A stretch of DNA of 64,000 nucleotides from Borreliella lanei (GTDB lineage: Bacteria; Spirochaetota; Spirochaetia; Borreliales; Borreliaceae). Made by a program: the position numbers and the translations under genes. Positions within the stretch are counted from its first letter, which is position 1. Every line of letters starts with the position of its first letter. The notes under the pieces are model-generated. The model was not told the DNA's origin and ran no database searches. It worked only from the letters and a program-made list of their open reading frames with translations. The stretch lies in NCBI RefSeq assembly GCF_014205895.1, contig NZ_JACHFC010000003.1:62001-126000 (forward strand). The letters are read 5' to 3'. Shown here one piece after another: positions 27,073-38,091 of the stretch.

Positions 27073-27677
27073 AAGCTGTTCCTATTTTTTTTTATCAAAC
27101 TAGATTTAGCAATTTTACCTCTTACAACAGCCGCGGTTTGCTGATCTCCAAGATATATATTAATCTTTTTTATATTAGCCTTAGCTGTTGGTATCATAAC
27201 TTTCTCAAATAAATTAACTCTCTGAGATGTTACTCTAAACTCTTTTAAAAGCAAATCAATCTGTTTTTTTAAAATTTTAAGTTCTACATCAATTTGAATC
27301 ACAAATTTAAGAATCTCAATCCCCTTATCTACCCAATAAGGAGTAAAAAGTAAATCATGCCTTATGTCTTCATATTCAATAGAATCGAATATAGGAATTG
27401 CAACCCCCGCAATATTTAAAGACTTTTTGACCACTGTTTTTACTTGAATCCAACTCTCAAAAGGAAATTTTTCGCTAAAAAGAGAAATCCAATTAGAAAT
27501 ATTTTCCTTAAGTTTTTGTTGCTCAAGATTTTTAATTCTGTAAGAATTCTCAATTTTAACAATTTCCATATAAAGCTGTTGCTTCTTAAGCTGCAAAGTA
27601 GGCAAATATCTCTTAAACATTTTAAGTTCGTCTTTTTGCTTTTTAAGATCATTTTTGGTCAATTTAATTTTAGACAT
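27069..27677 (-). CDS. atpD: V-type ATPase subunit D (central stalk)
   Basis: A central-shaft subunit, 202 aa, of two long helices joined by a short insert. The N-terminal helix ('LTKNDLKKQKDELKMFKRYL') and the C-terminal helix ('VTSQRVNLFEKVMIPTAKAN') have the family pattern. The gene is 2 bp after atpB. It works with the A3B3 hexamer to turn the K ring. No separate subunit F gene is visible next to it. Confidence 0.93.
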   Translation of the reverse strand: MSKIKLTKNDLKKQKDELKMFKRYLPTLQLKKQQLYMEIVKIENSYRIKNLEQQKLKENISNWISLFSEKFPFESWIQVKTVVKKSLNIAGVAIPIFDSIEYEDIRHDLLFTPYWVDKGIEILKFVIQIDVELKILKKQIDLLLKEFRVTSQRVNLFEKVMIPTAKANIKKINIYLGDQQTAAVVRGKIAKSSLIKKNRNSL

Positions 27678-27679
27678 AA

Positions 27680-28984
27680 TTAATAAGTCTCTTTTTTAGG
27701 CCAATATTTTTCAATAAGGTCTGTTTTTATTCCCGTTTCTTTTGGGCTAAAACAACTAGCAAGAATATCCCAACCCAAATCTAAAGCCTCTTCTAAGGGA
27801 ATATTAACAGACAAATCCATCATCTTACTTTCAAACATATTGCTATACTTGAGCAATTTTTCATCCCACTTGGTCATATTAAATCCCATAGCCTTTTTTT
27901 CTACAGACTCTTTTGAAGATGCATAAAGCTTGATCATTGAATCCATTATAGTTCTGTGATCATCTCTAGTTCTACTATTTACCATTTGCTTAAGTCTTGA
28001 AAGCGACCCAAAAGGCTCTATTCTGCCACCTTTTAAATAATACTGACCTTCTGTAATATACCCAGTATTATCAGGAACAGGATGAGTAACGTCGTCACCC
28101 GGCATTGTTGTAACTGCAAGTATTGTAATCGATCCTGCACCTTCAAAATCAATAGCCTTCTCATAACGATATGCAAGCTGAGAATATAAATCTCCAGGAT
28201 AACCCCTGTTAGAAGGTACTTGTTCCATTGTAATGGATATTTCTTTCATTGCATCAGCAAAATTTGTCATGTCTGTAAGAAGAACTAAAACTTTTTTACC
28301 TTTAAGAGCAAACTTTTCAGCAACAGAAAGCGAAATATCAGGAACAGTTAAAGATTCAACAACAGAATCATTAGCGGTATGAACAAAAAAAATTGCCCTA
28401 CTTAAAGCACCTCCTTTTTCCAAGGAATCTTTAAAAGTCAAATAATCATCATTCTTAAGCCCCATTCCGCCAAGAATTATTAAATCAACTTCTGCTTGAA
28501 GTGCGATTCTCACAAGCAGCTCATTATAAGGCTCCCCAGAAACAGAAAAGATTGGTAATTTTTGAGATTCAACAAGAGTGTTAAAAACATCTATCATTGG
28601 AAGCCCTGTCCTTATCATATTTCTAGGAACAATACGTTTTGTAGGATTTGCAGAAGGCCCCCCAATTTCAATCAAACTATCATCTAAAGTAGGGCCTCCA
28701 TCTCTAGGATTCCCAGAACCATCAAAAATTCTGCCCAACAAATTGTCGGAAAATGAAATCTGCATTGAATGCCCTAAAAACTTTATCTCGTCTGACGTGG
28801 AAACACCTCTTGTACCACCATAAACCTGAAGAGAAACTTTTTCTCGATCAAGTTTAATCACTTCGGCTAGAGAACTTGTATCTTTTGCTTTCACAATAGC
28901 AAGCTCGCCATACTTAATACCTTGAGCTGTAACAGTTATTACATTGCCTGCTATAGACTCTATTTTACTATAGACTCTTTTCAT
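27680..28984 (-). CDS. atpB: V-type ATPase subunit B
   Basis: The non-catalytic nucleotide-site subunit of the A3B3 head, 434 aa. It has the beta-barrel start ('[20 protein letters not shown]'), '[15 protein letters not shown]', and, in place of a Walker A P-loop, '[15 protein letters not shown]', as expected for B. The highly conserved '[20 protein letters not shown]' is near 300-319. The gene is 21 bp after atpA and 2 bp before atpD, all in one operon. Confidence 0.96.
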   Translation of the reverse strand: MKRVYSKIESIAGNVITVTAQGIKYGELAIVKAKDTSSLAEVIKLDREKVSLQVYGGTRGVSTSDEIKFLGHSMQISFSDNLLGRIFDGSGNPRDGGPTLDDSLIEIGGPSANPTKRIVPRNMIRTGLPMIDVFNTLVESQKLPIFSVSGEPYNELLVRIALQAEVDLIILGGMGLKNDDYLTFKDSLEKGGALSRAIFFVHTANDSVVESLTVPDISLSVAEKFALKGKKVLVLLTDMTNFADAMKEISITMEQVPSNRGYPGDLYSQLAYRYEKAIDFEGAGSITILAVTTMPGDDVTHPVPDNTGYITEGQYYLKGGRIEPFGSLSRLKQMVNSRTRDDHRTIMDSMIKLYASSKESVEKKAMGFNMTKWDEKLLKYSNMFESKMMDLSVNIPLEEALDLGWDILASCFSPKETGIKTDLIEKYWPKKETY

Positions 28985-29005
28985 ATATATATTTCTCCAA
29001 ACCCC

Positions 29006-30733
29006 CTAAATTACCTTTTTAAAATTTATCAATTCACTCAAAGCATGTTCCAATTTATTAAACTTATAATCCTTAAAAGAAGAAAGATTCATGTCTAAAA
29101 GATTTTGCCTTAATTCATTTATAAAATCTCTTGCTTGAAGCTTATCAGAAAACTCAAAGTTGGTTTTAAGAATGTTGTAAACTATATCAAACATATAATT
29201 TTGACGCTCAGAATTTACAGCAGCATCAACAGAATCAAATGAATTTTGTTGTAAATAGCATGAATCAAGAAGTTCAGACTTCAAATAAATTAAAAAATCT
29301 TCATTACTTATGCCCTCTTCCCCAACAACCTTCATCATCTGATTAATTTCGTTACCTTTTACCAAAAAAGATCTTGCATATTCCGTCTTTTCAGAATCAA
29401 TAACGCCTTTATATTTACTCCAAGATTCAAGAGGGCTAATAGCTGGAAATTTTCTAGCATCAGACCTTTCTCTTGTAAGCCCGTGAAATGCTCCCACAAC
29501 CTTTAAAGTTGCTTGAGTAACTGGCTCTTCAAAATTACCACCAGCAGGGCTTACAGAACCACCAACTGTTACAGATCCAATACCACCATTATTAAGAACT
29601 ACAATGCCTGCCCTTTCATAAAAGGAAGCAATAATAGATTCAAGATATGCCGGAAAAGCCTCTTCACCGGGAATTTCTTCAAGACGACCAGACATTTCTC
29701 TCATAGCTTGCGCCCATCTTGAAGTTGAATCTGCCAAAAGAAGAATATCAAGACCCATTTGCCTGTAATACTCACCAATAGTAATAGCAGTATAAACAGA
29801 AGCTTCTCTGGCTGCAACTGGCATTGAAGATGTATTACAAATAATACAAGTCCTATCCATTAAAGATTTACCGGTTTTTGGATCCATTAATTCGGGAAAC
29901 TCCTTAAGAGTTTCTACCACCTCTCCTGCTCGCTCACCACAAGCTGCAATAATCACCACATCAACATCAGCATTTCGACTTGTAACCTGCTGAAGAACCG
30001 TTTTTCCAGCTCCAAAAGGCCCTGGAATGCAAAAGGTTCCTCCTTTGGCAACTGGAAAAAATGTATCTATAATTCTAGTTTGAGTCAACATAGGCTCACT
30101 AGGGATGAGTCGTTCCTTATAACTAGTAATAGGAATTTTAACGGGCCAATGAAAAGACATTGTAATATTATGCCTCATACCAGAATCATCTTCAATTACA
30201 GCAATTTGATCATCAATCGAATAGTCGCCATCATTTACAATCTCCACAATTTTATAAGAATCTCTTTTATAAAATGGAATCATTATTTGATGTTGAATAG
30301 TTCCTTCAATTACAAAACCCAAAAAATCTCCTGCAATAACGATGTCTCCAACTTTGGAGGTTTTTTTAAAATTCCACTTTTTATCTTTATTCAAGGGCCT
30401 TAAATATACTCCCCTTTCTAAAAAAAATCCACATTGAATAGCCAATTCCGGCAAAGGATTTTGAAGCCCATCATATACTTGAGTTAAAAGACCTGGCCCG
30501 AGTTCAACTGTTAAAAGTTTGTCTGTAAATTCAACTAGATCTCCAACAGATATCCCTTTTGTCAATTCAAAAACTTGTGCATCAACTTCATTACCTCTAA
30601 TACGAATTATTTCTGCTTTTAAATTTCTACCGGCTGTCTTTACAAATAAAACCTCATTCATAGAAACTGAACCTTCTACCTCAATAGTAACTAAGTTTCC
30701 ATTAACTCCAACGACTTTTCCTTTTGTATTCAT
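29006..30733 (-). CDS. atpA: V-type ATPase catalytic subunit A
   Basis: The ATP-hydrolysing subunit, 575 aa. Walker A is 'GPFGAGKTVLQQ' (about 236-247), Walker B-like is 'LDILLLADSTSRWAQAMREM', and the catalytic Glu lies in 'GERAGEV'. The V/A-type non-homologous insert lies ahead of Walker A. The initiation ATG is 13 nt after the preceding stop. In Borrelia, which lacks respiration, the complex most likely consumes ATP to build an ion gradient; this is known-family inference. Confidence 0.97.
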   Translation of the reverse strand: MNTKGKVVGVNGNLVTIEVEGSVSMNEVLFVKTAGRNLKAEIIRIRGNEVDAQVFELTKGISVGDLVEFTDKLLTVELGPGLLTQVYDGLQNPLPELAIQCGFFLERGVYLRPLNKDKKWNFKKTSKVGDIVIAGDFLGFVIEGTIQHQIMIPFYKRDSYKIVEIVNDGDYSIDDQIAVIEDDSGMRHNITMSFHWPVKIPITSYKERLIPSEPMLTQTRIIDTFFPVAKGGTFCIPGPFGAGKTVLQQVTSRNADVDVVIIAACGERAGEVVETLKEFPELMDPKTGKSLMDRTCIICNTSSMPVAAREASVYTAITIGEYYRQMGLDILLLADSTSRWAQAMREMSGRLEEIPGEEAFPAYLESIIASFYERAGIVVLNNGGIGSVTVGGSVSPAGGNFEEPVTQATLKVVGAFHGLTRERSDARKFPAISPLESWSKYKGVIDSEKTEYARSFLVKGNEINQMMKVVGEEGISNEDFLIYLKSELLDSCYLQQNSFDSVDAAVNSERQNYMFDIVYNILKTNFEFSDKLQARDFINELRQNLLDMNLSSFKDYKFNKLEHALSELINFKKVI

Positions 30734-30746
30734 TTAAATTCCTTTT

Positions 30747-31292
30747 CTAAACTTTTTCATTAGTTTTATCAATTAAATTTTTACAAATATTGTCAAAATT
30801 TTGAATACCTAATTTTTCTTTAAACAAATTATGCCTTAAAAATAACCTTAACTTTAAAAAGTAAATTATTAATTTATCAAAATCAAATTCATGCCCAACC
30901 TCAAGGTCAGTTAAAAATTGCCACTTAAGAAGATCAAAACTTAATTCTATTTCAAAAGGATTTTCTTTCAAGCAGATGTTTTTCAAAATATTCAAATAGT
31001 AACTTGAAAAATAAGTAGATTCTAAATAAAAATCCTTAGACAATCCCAATTTTTCTGCCCTTAAAGCTGCAAGCGTATATCTTATTGTATCTTCAAAATC
31101 AAGAAAAAGATCAATAACTCTTGATTTACCCCTATCTACCTTAAATTCTAACACCCCTTTTAAAAAATCAAAGTCCTTTTTACTTAAAGAAATTTCAACA
31201 TTATTCAAAAAATCTGAAACACTATAATTTTTCAAAGATTTTAAATCAATATAAGGCAAAGAAGATAAAACATAATAATATGAATCCAACAC
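30747..31292 (-). CDS. DUF2764-like protein in the V-ATPase operon, possible subunit C substitute
   Basis: A 181-aa soluble helical protein. The start '[13 protein letters not shown]' (5-17) matches the pattern of DUF2764 proteins, which sit between the E and A subunit genes in spirochaete and Bacteroidetes V-ATPase operons. No other gene here could encode subunit C, the adaptor between the central stalk and the rotor ring. Its position and helical nature make it a candidate for that role. It is 9 bp downstream of atpE and 13 bp upstream of atpA. Confidence 0.7.
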   Translation of the reverse strand: MLDSYYYVLSSLPYIDLKSLKNYSVSDFLNNVEISLSKKDFDFLKGVLEFKVDRGKSRVIDLFLDFEDTIRYTLAALRAEKLGLSKDFYLESTYFSSYYLNILKNICLKENPFEIELSFDLLKWQFLTDLEVGHEFDFDKLIIYFLKLRLFLRHNLFKEKLGIQNFDNICKNLIDKTNEKV

Positions 31293-31301
31293 AAAAGTCT
31301 C

Positions 31302-31901
31302 CTAGACCACTTTTACAACTTCCTTAAATCTTGGATTAAGATAATCAAAAAGAATGTCTGCAATAGTTTCAGCTGAAAAATCATAATGCAAACCAATATT
31401 CTTTTTTTGAATCTTAAAACCTTTGCTTATGCCCCTGAAAGGTCTAAGCTCCATCCCTTCTTTAAGCTTATTGCCAAGCTTTAATCTTAATATCTGCTCT
31501 AAACTAGAAAAATCAGATTCATTTAATTGAATAACCAATTTTTCTCCTTTAGCCCATGAATCCGTTATTTTAATTATAAGTTCTGCTAAGAAATTATTAT
31601 CACTAAAAACTTCCGCTACACTATCTTTTAAAGCATTTTCAAAAAGAGATTTAAGATTCTTTTCAACGCCAATAATTAAATCCCTTATTGCCTGACGAGA
31701 GGCTTCAAGAGCATGACATTTATAATCATTAGCTTCTTTTTCTGATTTTGACTTTAATACTCTAGCAGCTTCTTCTGCTCTGGCAACTATTTCTTCTGCT
31801 TCTCTTTTAGCCTTCAAAATAATATCATTGGATAATCTCTCAGCCTCTTCAAGCCCATCTTTTTTAATTTTATTTATCAGATCCTTTACTTCAAATTGCA
31901 T
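31302..31901 (-). CDS. atpE: V-type ATPase subunit E (peripheral stalk)
   Basis: A peripheral-stalk subunit of 199 aa. The N-terminal two-fifths is a long Ala/Glu/Lys-rich coiled coil ('ILKAKREAEEIVARAEEAAR', 28-47). The C-terminal part is a globular domain ending in 'NIGLHYDFSAETIADILFDY'. It is the first gene of the operon E, DUF2764, A, B, D, I, K. AAGGAG lies 6 nt before the ATG. No subunit G/H gene is seen beside it. Confidence 0.92.
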   Translation of the reverse strand: MQFEVKDLINKIKKDGLEEAERLSNDIILKAKREAEEIVARAEEAARVLKSKSEKEANDYKCHALEASRQAIRDLIIGVEKNLKSLFENALKDSVAEVFSDNNFLAELIIKITDSWAKGEKLVIQLNESDFSSLEQILRLKLGNKLKEGMELRPFRGISKGFKIQKKNIGLHYDFSAETIADILFDYLNPRFKEVVKVV

Positions 31902-32087
31902 TAAAACTCCTTATCATACAAGATAAAAATAATAACTTAACACTTATTAGCAAACAAAACTTTAAAAAGCACACAATAAATTCTTAATATCAAAAATTGT
32001 ACAATATTAAAATAACACATCAATTTAACATAATAATACTTCTTTAAAGAATATATTTATTCTCAATTATTAGAAATAATACAACCA

Positions 32088-32474
32088 TTAAAAAAATGGC
32101 CCAATAATTTTATAAACATTGCCATCAAGCACTATATCAAGATTTTTGCTTGGAAATTTATTTTTAAGTCCTTCTCTAAAGATTTCAATACCCCTTTTAT
32201 TTATCTTATCCCAAAATTCATCATCAACAAAATTTAAAGTTAATATCTCAATAATAATCAAATAACCTCTTCCGAACTTAGATCCATAGCCTGATGTAAA
32301 AGTTGTTGTAACACTAAAAAGACCATCCAAAAGACCATTTGCAGCCTTACCCCTAAAAGGTCTGTTGGGATGAATATCATAAGAATTGCCAAATTCATTC
32401 TCAAGCACAAAATCAACATCAAGACAAATGTGAAACAATATATTTTCAAATTCATTAAATTTCGATATATTCAC
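32088..32474 (-). CDS. Conserved hypothetical protein
   Basis: A 128-aa soluble protein starting with GTG. I do not recognise its family. It has an acidic N-terminal helix, a glycine-rich middle ('SGYGSKFGRGYL', near 62-73) and a C-terminal alpha/beta part. 'GNSYDIHPNRPFRGKAANGL' (29-48) looks like a conserved block. It is read from the same strand 5 bp after mutS2, so it is probably co-transcribed with it. There is no signal peptide. A 186-bp AT-rich spacer separates it from atpE and probably holds the V-ATPase promoter. Confidence 0.65.
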   Translation of the reverse strand: MNISKFNEFENILFHICLDVDFVLENEFGNSYDIHPNRPFRGKAANGLLDGLFSVTTTFTSGYGSKFGRGYLIIIEILTLNFVDDEFWDKINKRGIEIFREGLKNKFPSKNLDIVLDGNVYKIIGPFF

Positions 32475-32479
32475 TTAAA

Positions 32480-34825
32480 TTAAATCTCAACTATAGTTTT
32501 TCCAGATCCTCCATCACTAGGGTGAGCAAAATAATATTTTTTAACAAACTTCAACTCTTTTAGAAAATTGTGAACTTCTCTCATAAGATAGCCCTCCCCT
32601 TTTCCATGAATGATCTCAAATTTATTAATGCCATTTAATATAATATTATCTATTTTCTTATTCAAAAAGTCTAGAGCATCAACAGACCTCATGCCTCTAA
32701 TATCAATGGTAAAACTTAGCAAATTTTCCTTATTATAATCAATTGAAAAGTCAAAATTTTTACCGCCCTTTTTTTTCTGCTCTTTAAAGTTTTCCAAAGA
32801 TATCTCTGAGCTAGAAACACTGACATTGAAAGCGCCTACATTAACTGTGATTTTCTTTTTTGAGATCCCAACTATTTTTCCTTTTGCATTAGAATTAATT
32901 ATCCTAACGCTATCTCCTATTTTAAAATCTACAGCCATATTTCTCTTATTGTTAATAGAATCTACTTTATTTAACTTGAGGTCTAAATTTTTTTCCAATT
33001 CCGATATAAAAGCTTTATTCTTTGCAATATTAATATTGCCCTCTTTTATCTCTCTAACTAAATTTTCTAAAACTTTTCTTGAATTTTTTAAAAATTCATT
33101 CTGCTCATTTAAAAGATCTATCTCAATATTTTTTTCCTTTAATAAAAGATCTTGATAAAAATTTTCTACTTCTTTTTCTTGTAATTCTATTTGGATTAAT
33201 TTCTTATTAATACTTTCTTTAATTAAAAGCAAATCCTTTTCTTTCTCTATTAATCTTTCTAAAATTTTATTAACTTCTGTTTTTTGAGATGAATAAATTT
33301 CATTAGCACGAATTACTATACTCCTGTCAATCAAAGCCCTACTAGCAACATTAAACGCATAACTTTCGCCAGGAATAGAGAAAATTAAATTATAATTGGG
33401 TTGCATCGTCTCTAAATCCATTCGCATAGAAGCATTAACAACGCCTTCATGGGTATATGCAAAATATTTAAGAGCATTATAATGAGTTGATATTAAAACA
33501 TAACAATTAATATTGATTAAATATTCAAGAATTGAAATAGCAAGCGCCTGACCTTGGTCAATATCTGTGCCTGAACAAAATTCATCAAATATTACAAGGC
33601 TATTTTTTGTAGTATGTTTTAAGATATAAGAAATATTGCTCATATGACTTGAAAAAGTTGAAAGAGAATTAGAAATTGACTGCTCATCGCCAATGTCAAT
33701 AAAAATGTTATCAAAAATTTTAAAAGTGCTAGACTCACTAACAGTAATAGGAATCCCAAATTGAAACATTGCACTAAGTAGTCCAATTGTTTTTAAAGTT
33801 ACCGTTTTCCCACCAGCATTAGGACCAGTAATAATTACAACACGATTCTCAGCAGGAGTAAAAGTTATTGCCTTTGAATCCTTTAACAAAGGATGATGTG
33901 CATCAAGAATATTTAATACATTTGAAATCTCAGGAAATACCCCTTTTGTCTTAATTCCATAAATCGCCCGTGCTTTTAAAGAGTCATAATACAAAAAATT
34001 ATTATAAAGATTATCTAAAAGAATAATGTTGTCATGAACTTTAGCAGAAAGATTTTGTAAAATTTTTAAAATTATTCTTTCTTTTTCTAAATTCAAATAA
34101 TTTAACCTATTGTTATCATTTACAATATCATTTGGTTCAATATAAAATGTTTCACCTGATGAAGAAATGGAAATAATATTACCCTTAATTTTGCCTTTAA
34201 AATTAGATTTAAGAGCAATAGTATATTTATTAGATTTATAATAAACAAAATTAGAAGTCAAATATTCTGCGTTCAAACTAATTATTCTTTTTATTTGATT
34301 TTCAACTCGTCTATTTAAATTTTTAATTTCAAATTCAATCGAATCATATTCTTTTACAACACCACTTTTCAATTCAAGAGCATCAACATCTATATGTTCT
34401 TTCAATTCATTAAGCAAATTTTTTAGCTCTGGGCTTAAAAATAACAAATCAGATAAAATCTGAACATTAAGATGTTTGATATCACTATTTCTGTGCAAAA
34501 ATAAATTTATTTTTAAAACCTCATCTAAAAACACTACAATATCTTTCAAATTTTCCATAGAAACTCTTGAATTTTCTTTTGATAATAATGAAATAGGATA
34601 TTTTAAACTATTTATAAAAGAGTTTGGATATCCTTTATAGCTCTCAAAAAGCATTCTAATCAGACTTACAAAGGAGAACATTTTTTCTAAACTTTCTCTT
34701 GTTTTTAATACTTTTTGATTACTTAGTAAATTAACAGTGTCTGGATTAGAAACGTATTTAGACACTAAAGATAAAATTTCATAAAAGTCAATATTTTTTA
34801 AATATTTATCTTGTTCATCTTGCAT
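32480..34825 (-). CDS. mutS2: MutS2 endonuclease/ribosome-rescue ATPase
   Basis: A MutS-family ATPase of 781 aa without the mismatch-recognition domain. The clamp/lever region is at 1-300, Walker A '[12 protein letters not shown]' at 334-345, Walker B '[13 protein letters not shown]', a coiled coil at about 515-630, and a C-terminal Smr domain (about 700-781) with '[14 protein letters not shown]' and 'IIHGKGEG'. In other bacteria MutS2 suppresses recombination or splits collided ribosomes. It overlaps rsgA, another ribosome factor, by 11 nt. Confidence 0.94.
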   Translation of the reverse strand: MQDEQDKYLKNIDFYEILSLVSKYVSNPDTVNLLSNQKVLKTRESLEKMFSFVSLIRMLFESYKGYPNSFINSLKYPISLLSKENSRVSMENLKDIVVFLDEVLKINLFLHRNSDIKHLNVQILSDLLFLSPELKNLLNELKEHIDVDALELKSGVVKEYDSIEFEIKNLNRRVENQIKRIISLNAEYLTSNFVYYKSNKYTIALKSNFKGKIKGNIISISSSGETFYIEPNDIVNDNNRLNYLNLEKERIILKILQNLSAKVHDNIILLDNLYNNFLYYDSLKARAIYGIKTKGVFPEISNVLNILDAHHPLLKDSKAITFTPAENRVVIITGPNAGGKTVTLKTIGLLSAMFQFGIPITVSESSTFKIFDNIFIDIGDEQSISNSLSTFSSHMSNISYILKHTTKNSLVIFDEFCSGTDIDQGQALAISILEYLININCYVLISTHYNALKYFAYTHEGVVNASMRMDLETMQPNYNLIFSIPGESYAFNVASRALIDRSIVIRANEIYSSQKTEVNKILERLIEKEKDLLLIKESINKKLIQIELQEKEVENFYQDLLLKEKNIEIDLLNEQNEFLKNSRKVLENLVREIKEGNINIAKNKAFISELEKNLDLKLNKVDSINNKRNMAVDFKIGDSVRIINSNAKGKIVGISKKKITVNVGAFNVSVSSSEISLENFKEQKKKGGKNFDFSIDYNKENLLSFTIDIRGMRSVDALDFLNKKIDNIILNGINKFEIIHGKGEGYLMREVHNFLKELKFVKKYYFAHPSDGGSGKTIVEI

Positions 34826-35738
34826 AATTTTTATAATTTTTAAGCTCTGACAAAATCTTTAAATAGCTTTCGTATCTAAGTTTAGAAATTCCATTGCCTA
34901 AAGAACTCTTAACAGAACAACAAGGTTCGCTAACATGTAAACAAGATTTATATTTACAAAAACTGGCAAAATTTTCAAACTCTTTAAAATAATACTTAAG
35001 ATTCTCAAAGGGCAATGTTTCAATTCCAAACTCCTTTATTCCTGGAGTATCAACTATTATTCCAATCTCAGAATGAAATGATATTGAATAAACAGTAGTA
35101 TGTTTTCCTCTAGAATACTTATGTGAAATTTCATTTACCGATTGAGAAGCTCTTGAATCAATCAAATTTATCAAAGAAGATTTACCAACACCAGACTGAC
35201 CAATAAAAGAAGTTCTTGAATTTTTCAAAACCTCTTTTACTTCTTTAATCCCCTCAGAAGTTTTAACAGAAGTTTTCAAAACCTTGTATCCTAGATTTTC
35301 ATAAATTTCAGAAAATTCTTGTGCTCTTTGGCTTATTCCTTTGTCAACTTTATTAATCACAATAACAGGAACAATATTTTGCTCTTCTGCAACAACAAGA
35401 ACTCTATCAATAAAAAAATTTTTCATCTCAGGAAAGTTGGCAGAACTTACAATCAAAATATTATCAATATTAGAAACAATTGTCTGCCTAAGATCTGCTT
35501 TCTTGTTATAACGCCAAAGAATATTTTTCCTATTCAATCGCTTATCAATATACACCTTACGAGAACCATAAATATACCCGAGGACTATATCTCCTGGAAC
35601 TAAAGGGCTATATTCCTTACAGCCTGTTTCTAATACCTTGCCCTTAAAAATTCCTTCATAAATTAATTTGCTATTAAGTTCTAAAATAGAATATATATTA
35701 TTAACTCCCCAAATAACTTCAAATTCAAGATAATTCAA
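34815..35738 (-). CDS. rsgA: Ribosome small-subunit GTPase RsgA (YjeQ)
   Basis: A late 30S-assembly GTPase of 307 aa. An N-terminal OB fold is at about 15-85. The GTPase domain is circularly permuted: G4 'INKVD' (128-132) precedes G1 'GQSGVGKSS' (180-188), with G3 'DTPGI' after it. The C-terminal zinc finger is '[14 protein letters not shown]' (Cys, Cys, His, Cys). It overlaps murI by 4 nt and mutS2 by 11 nt. Confidence 0.95.
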   Translation of the reverse strand: MNYLEFEVIWGVNNIYSILELNSKLIYEGIFKGKVLETGCKEYSPLVPGDIVLGYIYGSRKVYIDKRLNRKNILWRYNKKADLRQTIVSNIDNILIVSSANFPEMKNFFIDRVLVVAEEQNIVPVIVINKVDKGISQRAQEFSEIYENLGYKVLKTSVKTSEGIKEVKEVLKNSRTSFIGQSGVGKSSLINLIDSRASQSVNEISHKYSRGKHTTVYSISFHSEIGIIVDTPGIKEFGIETLPFENLKYYFKEFENFASFCKYKSCLHVSEPCCSVKSSLGNGISKLRYESYLKILSELKNYKNYAR

Positions 35739-36517
35739 ACTATCATTCCTTTAAAGCGGAGATTATATTTTTTGCAAAAATTTTGATAAAAAGTTAAATT
35801 TTTATTTCTAGTCAAATAAAACTCATCTACAAAATCAACATCATTTTTATAATAATTACCCTTATGTTCAGGAAAATTCATTGATCTAATAAGATTTTGC
35901 ACCACTAATTCACGATTCTCATAAACAGGAATTTTTAAAAAATCTTCTATCATTGCCTTAAGATGCAAATAATGCGTGCATCCAAGGAAAACAATTTCTC
36001 TACCGGTATTTACAACTTCAAATTTTAAAGCTTCCAAACATCTAAGAGCATCTTTTTTACACTTTTCTCCATATTCAACAAAATTAACAAGCTCTCCAGC
36101 AGCTTTTACAATCAAATCATTATGTATACTTACTTGATTCTTAACAAATTTGCTTTCAAGAGTAGTGTTTGTTGCAATCAAAAGAACTCTTTTTAAAGCA
36201 AGTTCTGAAACTACACTTATATCTGGCAAAGTATAGACTACTGGAAAAACAAAATTTAATTTATTGTATACACTAACAGAAATTGTATTGCAAGCCAAAA
36301 CTAATGCGCCAATGTTATAGATTTTTTTAAGTTTCTCAATTAAAAACAAAACTGCTTCTAAAAGATATTCAGGACTTTTTTCTCCATAAGGGAAATTTTT
36401 ATTATCGGCAACATAAACATATTGGTATCTCCCTATTTTATTTTTAATATATTTTAAATAAGAAAGTCCCCCTATTCCTGAATCAAAAACAATTATTACT
36501 TCTTTGAAATCTTTCAT
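35735..36517 (-). CDS. murI: Glutamate racemase
   Basis: Makes D-glutamate for peptidoglycan. It is 260 aa. '[14 protein letters not shown]' (10-23) holds the first catalytic-site block (Asp, Ser). '[12 protein letters not shown]' has the first catalytic Cys, and '[10 protein letters not shown]' the second Cys with its His. It is the first gene of the murI-rsgA-mutS2 string, which is transcribed leftward from the divergent spacer 36518-36680. Confidence 0.95.
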   Translation of the reverse strand: MKDFKEVIIVFDSGIGGLSYLKYIKNKIGRYQYVYVADNKNFPYGEKSPEYLLEAVLFLIEKLKKIYNIGALVLACNTISVSVYNKLNFVFPVVYTLPDISVVSELALKRVLLIATNTTLESKFVKNQVSIHNDLIVKAAGELVNFVEYGEKCKKDALRCLEALKFEVVNTGREIVFLGCTHYLHLKAMIEDFLKIPVYENRELVVQNLIRSMNFPEHKGNYYKNDVDFVDEFYLTRNKNLTFYQNFCKKYNLRFKGMIV

Positions 36518-36554
36518 TACAAAATAATAATCACCCCTAAAAAATAAAGTATAA

Positions 36555-36573
36555 ATATTAACAAAGTTAATAT
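36555..36573. repeat. Inverted repeat in the murI/asnS divergent spacer
   Basis: ATATTAAC and GTTAATAT flank a 3-nt AAA, an 8+8 perfect inverted repeat. It sits about 38 bp before the murI ATG and 126 bp before asnS, a plausible operator or upstream element. Function unknown. Confidence 0.4.
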
Positions 36574-36628
36574 CAAGAATTAAAATAATAAAAATTGTAA
36601 AATGTTTTTTTTAAAAAAGGTTTTAAGC

Positions 36629-36634
36629 TATAAT
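36629..36634 (+). promoter_or_regulatory. Probable -10 element of asnS
   Basis: A perfect TATAAT 47 bp before the chosen asnS ATG. The -35 region is a T-rich run near 36605-36612 without a good TTGACA match. Confidence 0.45.
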
Positions 36635-36680
36635 AAAATTGATTTAACAATATTAATAAGTATTTAGGATGATAAATAAA

Positions 36681-38069
36681 ATGTTTGTAAGCATTAAAGA
36701 TATTTTAAAAAAGCCAATTTTAAACAGCAATGTTACAATAAACGGCTGGATTAGAACCAAGAGAAGCAATGGCAAGATTGGATTTATAGAAATTAATGAT
36801 GGCTCAACACTTAAGGGAATTCAAGCTGTAATAAATGAAGAAGAAAATCAATTTAGTGAAAAAGATCTAAAAAAATTAACAACAGGAGCAAGTATATCGT
36901 TAACGGGCCTATTGGTAGAAAGTCCCGCAAAAGGGCAAAATTATGAAATAAAAACACATAGCTTTAATGTAATTGGAGAAACAGACCCAGAAGCTTACCC
37001 ATTGCAAAAGAAAAGACATTCTTTTGAATTTTTAAGAGAAATACCTCACTTAAGAATACGAACCAACACATTTGGAGCTATTGCTAGGGTAAGAAATAAA
37101 ATTTCATACAAAATTCATGAATATTTCCAAAAAAATGGTTTTTTTTATATTAATACACCAATAATTACATCAAATGATGGAGAAGGTGCCGGAGAAATGT
37201 TTAGGGTTTCCACACTAAAATTTAATAAACCAAACAATGCGCTTAACAATATTGATTTTAAAGACGATTTTTTTGGAAAAGAAGCTTTTCTCTCTGTCAC
37301 CGGCCAATTGCATGGGGAAGCATATGCGATGGCTTTATCTAAAATATATACATTCGGCCCAACATTTCGAGCAGAAAATTCTAACACCACGCGCCACGCT
37401 TCAGAATTTTGGATGATAGAACCAGAAATGGCTTTTTATAAGCTTAACGACAATATTACACTAGCAGAAGATCTTTTGAAATATCTTTTAAGTTCAATTT
37501 TAAACGAATGCTCACAAGATATGGATTTTTTGGAAAATTACATTGAAAAAGGTTTAATTAAAAAACTAGAAAATGTAATAAATTCAAATTTTGAGGTTAT
37601 TACCTATACTAAAGCAATTGAAATTCTTGAAAACTCAAAAAAAAATTTTGAAATAAAACCTTACTGGGGAATAGATTTGCAAACAGATCATGAAAAATAC
37701 TTAACAGAAGAAACTTTTAAAAAACCAGTAGTGGTCATTGATTATCCAAAAAATTTCAAAGCATTTTACATGAAAGCAAATAAAGACAACAAAACTGTTA
37801 AAGCAATGGATATACTTGTTCCAAAAATTGGAGAGATTATAGGGGGAAGCGAAAGAGAAGATGACCTTCAAAAATTAGAAAATAGAATAAAAGAATTAAA
37901 CCTAAACATTGAACATCTAAACTGGTATCTTGATCTAAGGAGATTTGGCTCCACTCCTCATTCTGGTTTTGGACTTGGACTTGAAAGATTGGTGCAATAC
38001 TCAACAGGAATATCTAATATAAGAGATTCAATACCATTCCCAAGGACTCCCAAAAATCTTTATTTTTAA
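36681..38069 (+). CDS. asnS: Asparaginyl-tRNA synthetase
   Basis: A class II synthetase that charges tRNA-Asn, 462 aa from the chosen start. An N-terminal OB-fold anticodon domain carries 'VTINGWIRTKRSNGKIGFIE'. Motif 2 is 'FGPTFRAENSNTTRHASEFW', and motif 3 is 'FGLGLERLVQY' near the C-terminus. I use the ATG at 36681, because AGGA lies about 11 nt upstream. The ATG at 36669 overlaps that same AGGA, so it has no ribosome-binding site. It is divergent from murI. Confidence 0.96.
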   Translation: MFVSIKDILKKPILNSNVTINGWIRTKRSNGKIGFIEINDGSTLKGIQAVINEEENQFSEKDLKKLTTGASISLTGLLVESPAKGQNYEIKTHSFNVIGETDPEAYPLQKKRHSFEFLREIPHLRIRTNTFGAIARVRNKISYKIHEYFQKNGFFYINTPIITSNDGEGAGEMFRVSTLKFNKPNNALNNIDFKDDFFGKEAFLSVTGQLHGEAYAMALSKIYTFGPTFRAENSNTTRHASEFWMIEPEMAFYKLNDNITLAEDLLKYLLSSILNECSQDMDFLENYIEKGLIKKLENVINSNFEVITYTKAIEILENSKKNFEIKPYWGIDLQTDHEKYLTEETFKKPVVVIDYPKNFKAFYMKANKDNKTVKAMDILVPKIGEIIGGSEREDDLQKLENRIKELNLNIEHLNWYLDLRRFGSTPHSGFGLGLERLVQYSTGISNIRDSIPFPRTPKNLYF

Positions 38070-38091
38070 TCAAAAGAAAGGAAACAAAAAG

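Noticed and set aside
30080-30403. Plus-strand open frame opposite atpA
   Set aside because: It is a shadow of the conserved catalytic subunit, and its composition is atypical for a Borrelia protein.
31902-32087. Definite promoter for the V-ATPase operon
   Set aside because: Several weak matches exist (for example TTGATG with TACAAT, 16-bp spacer, or a TATGAT nearer the gene), but none stands out in this AT-rich spacer.
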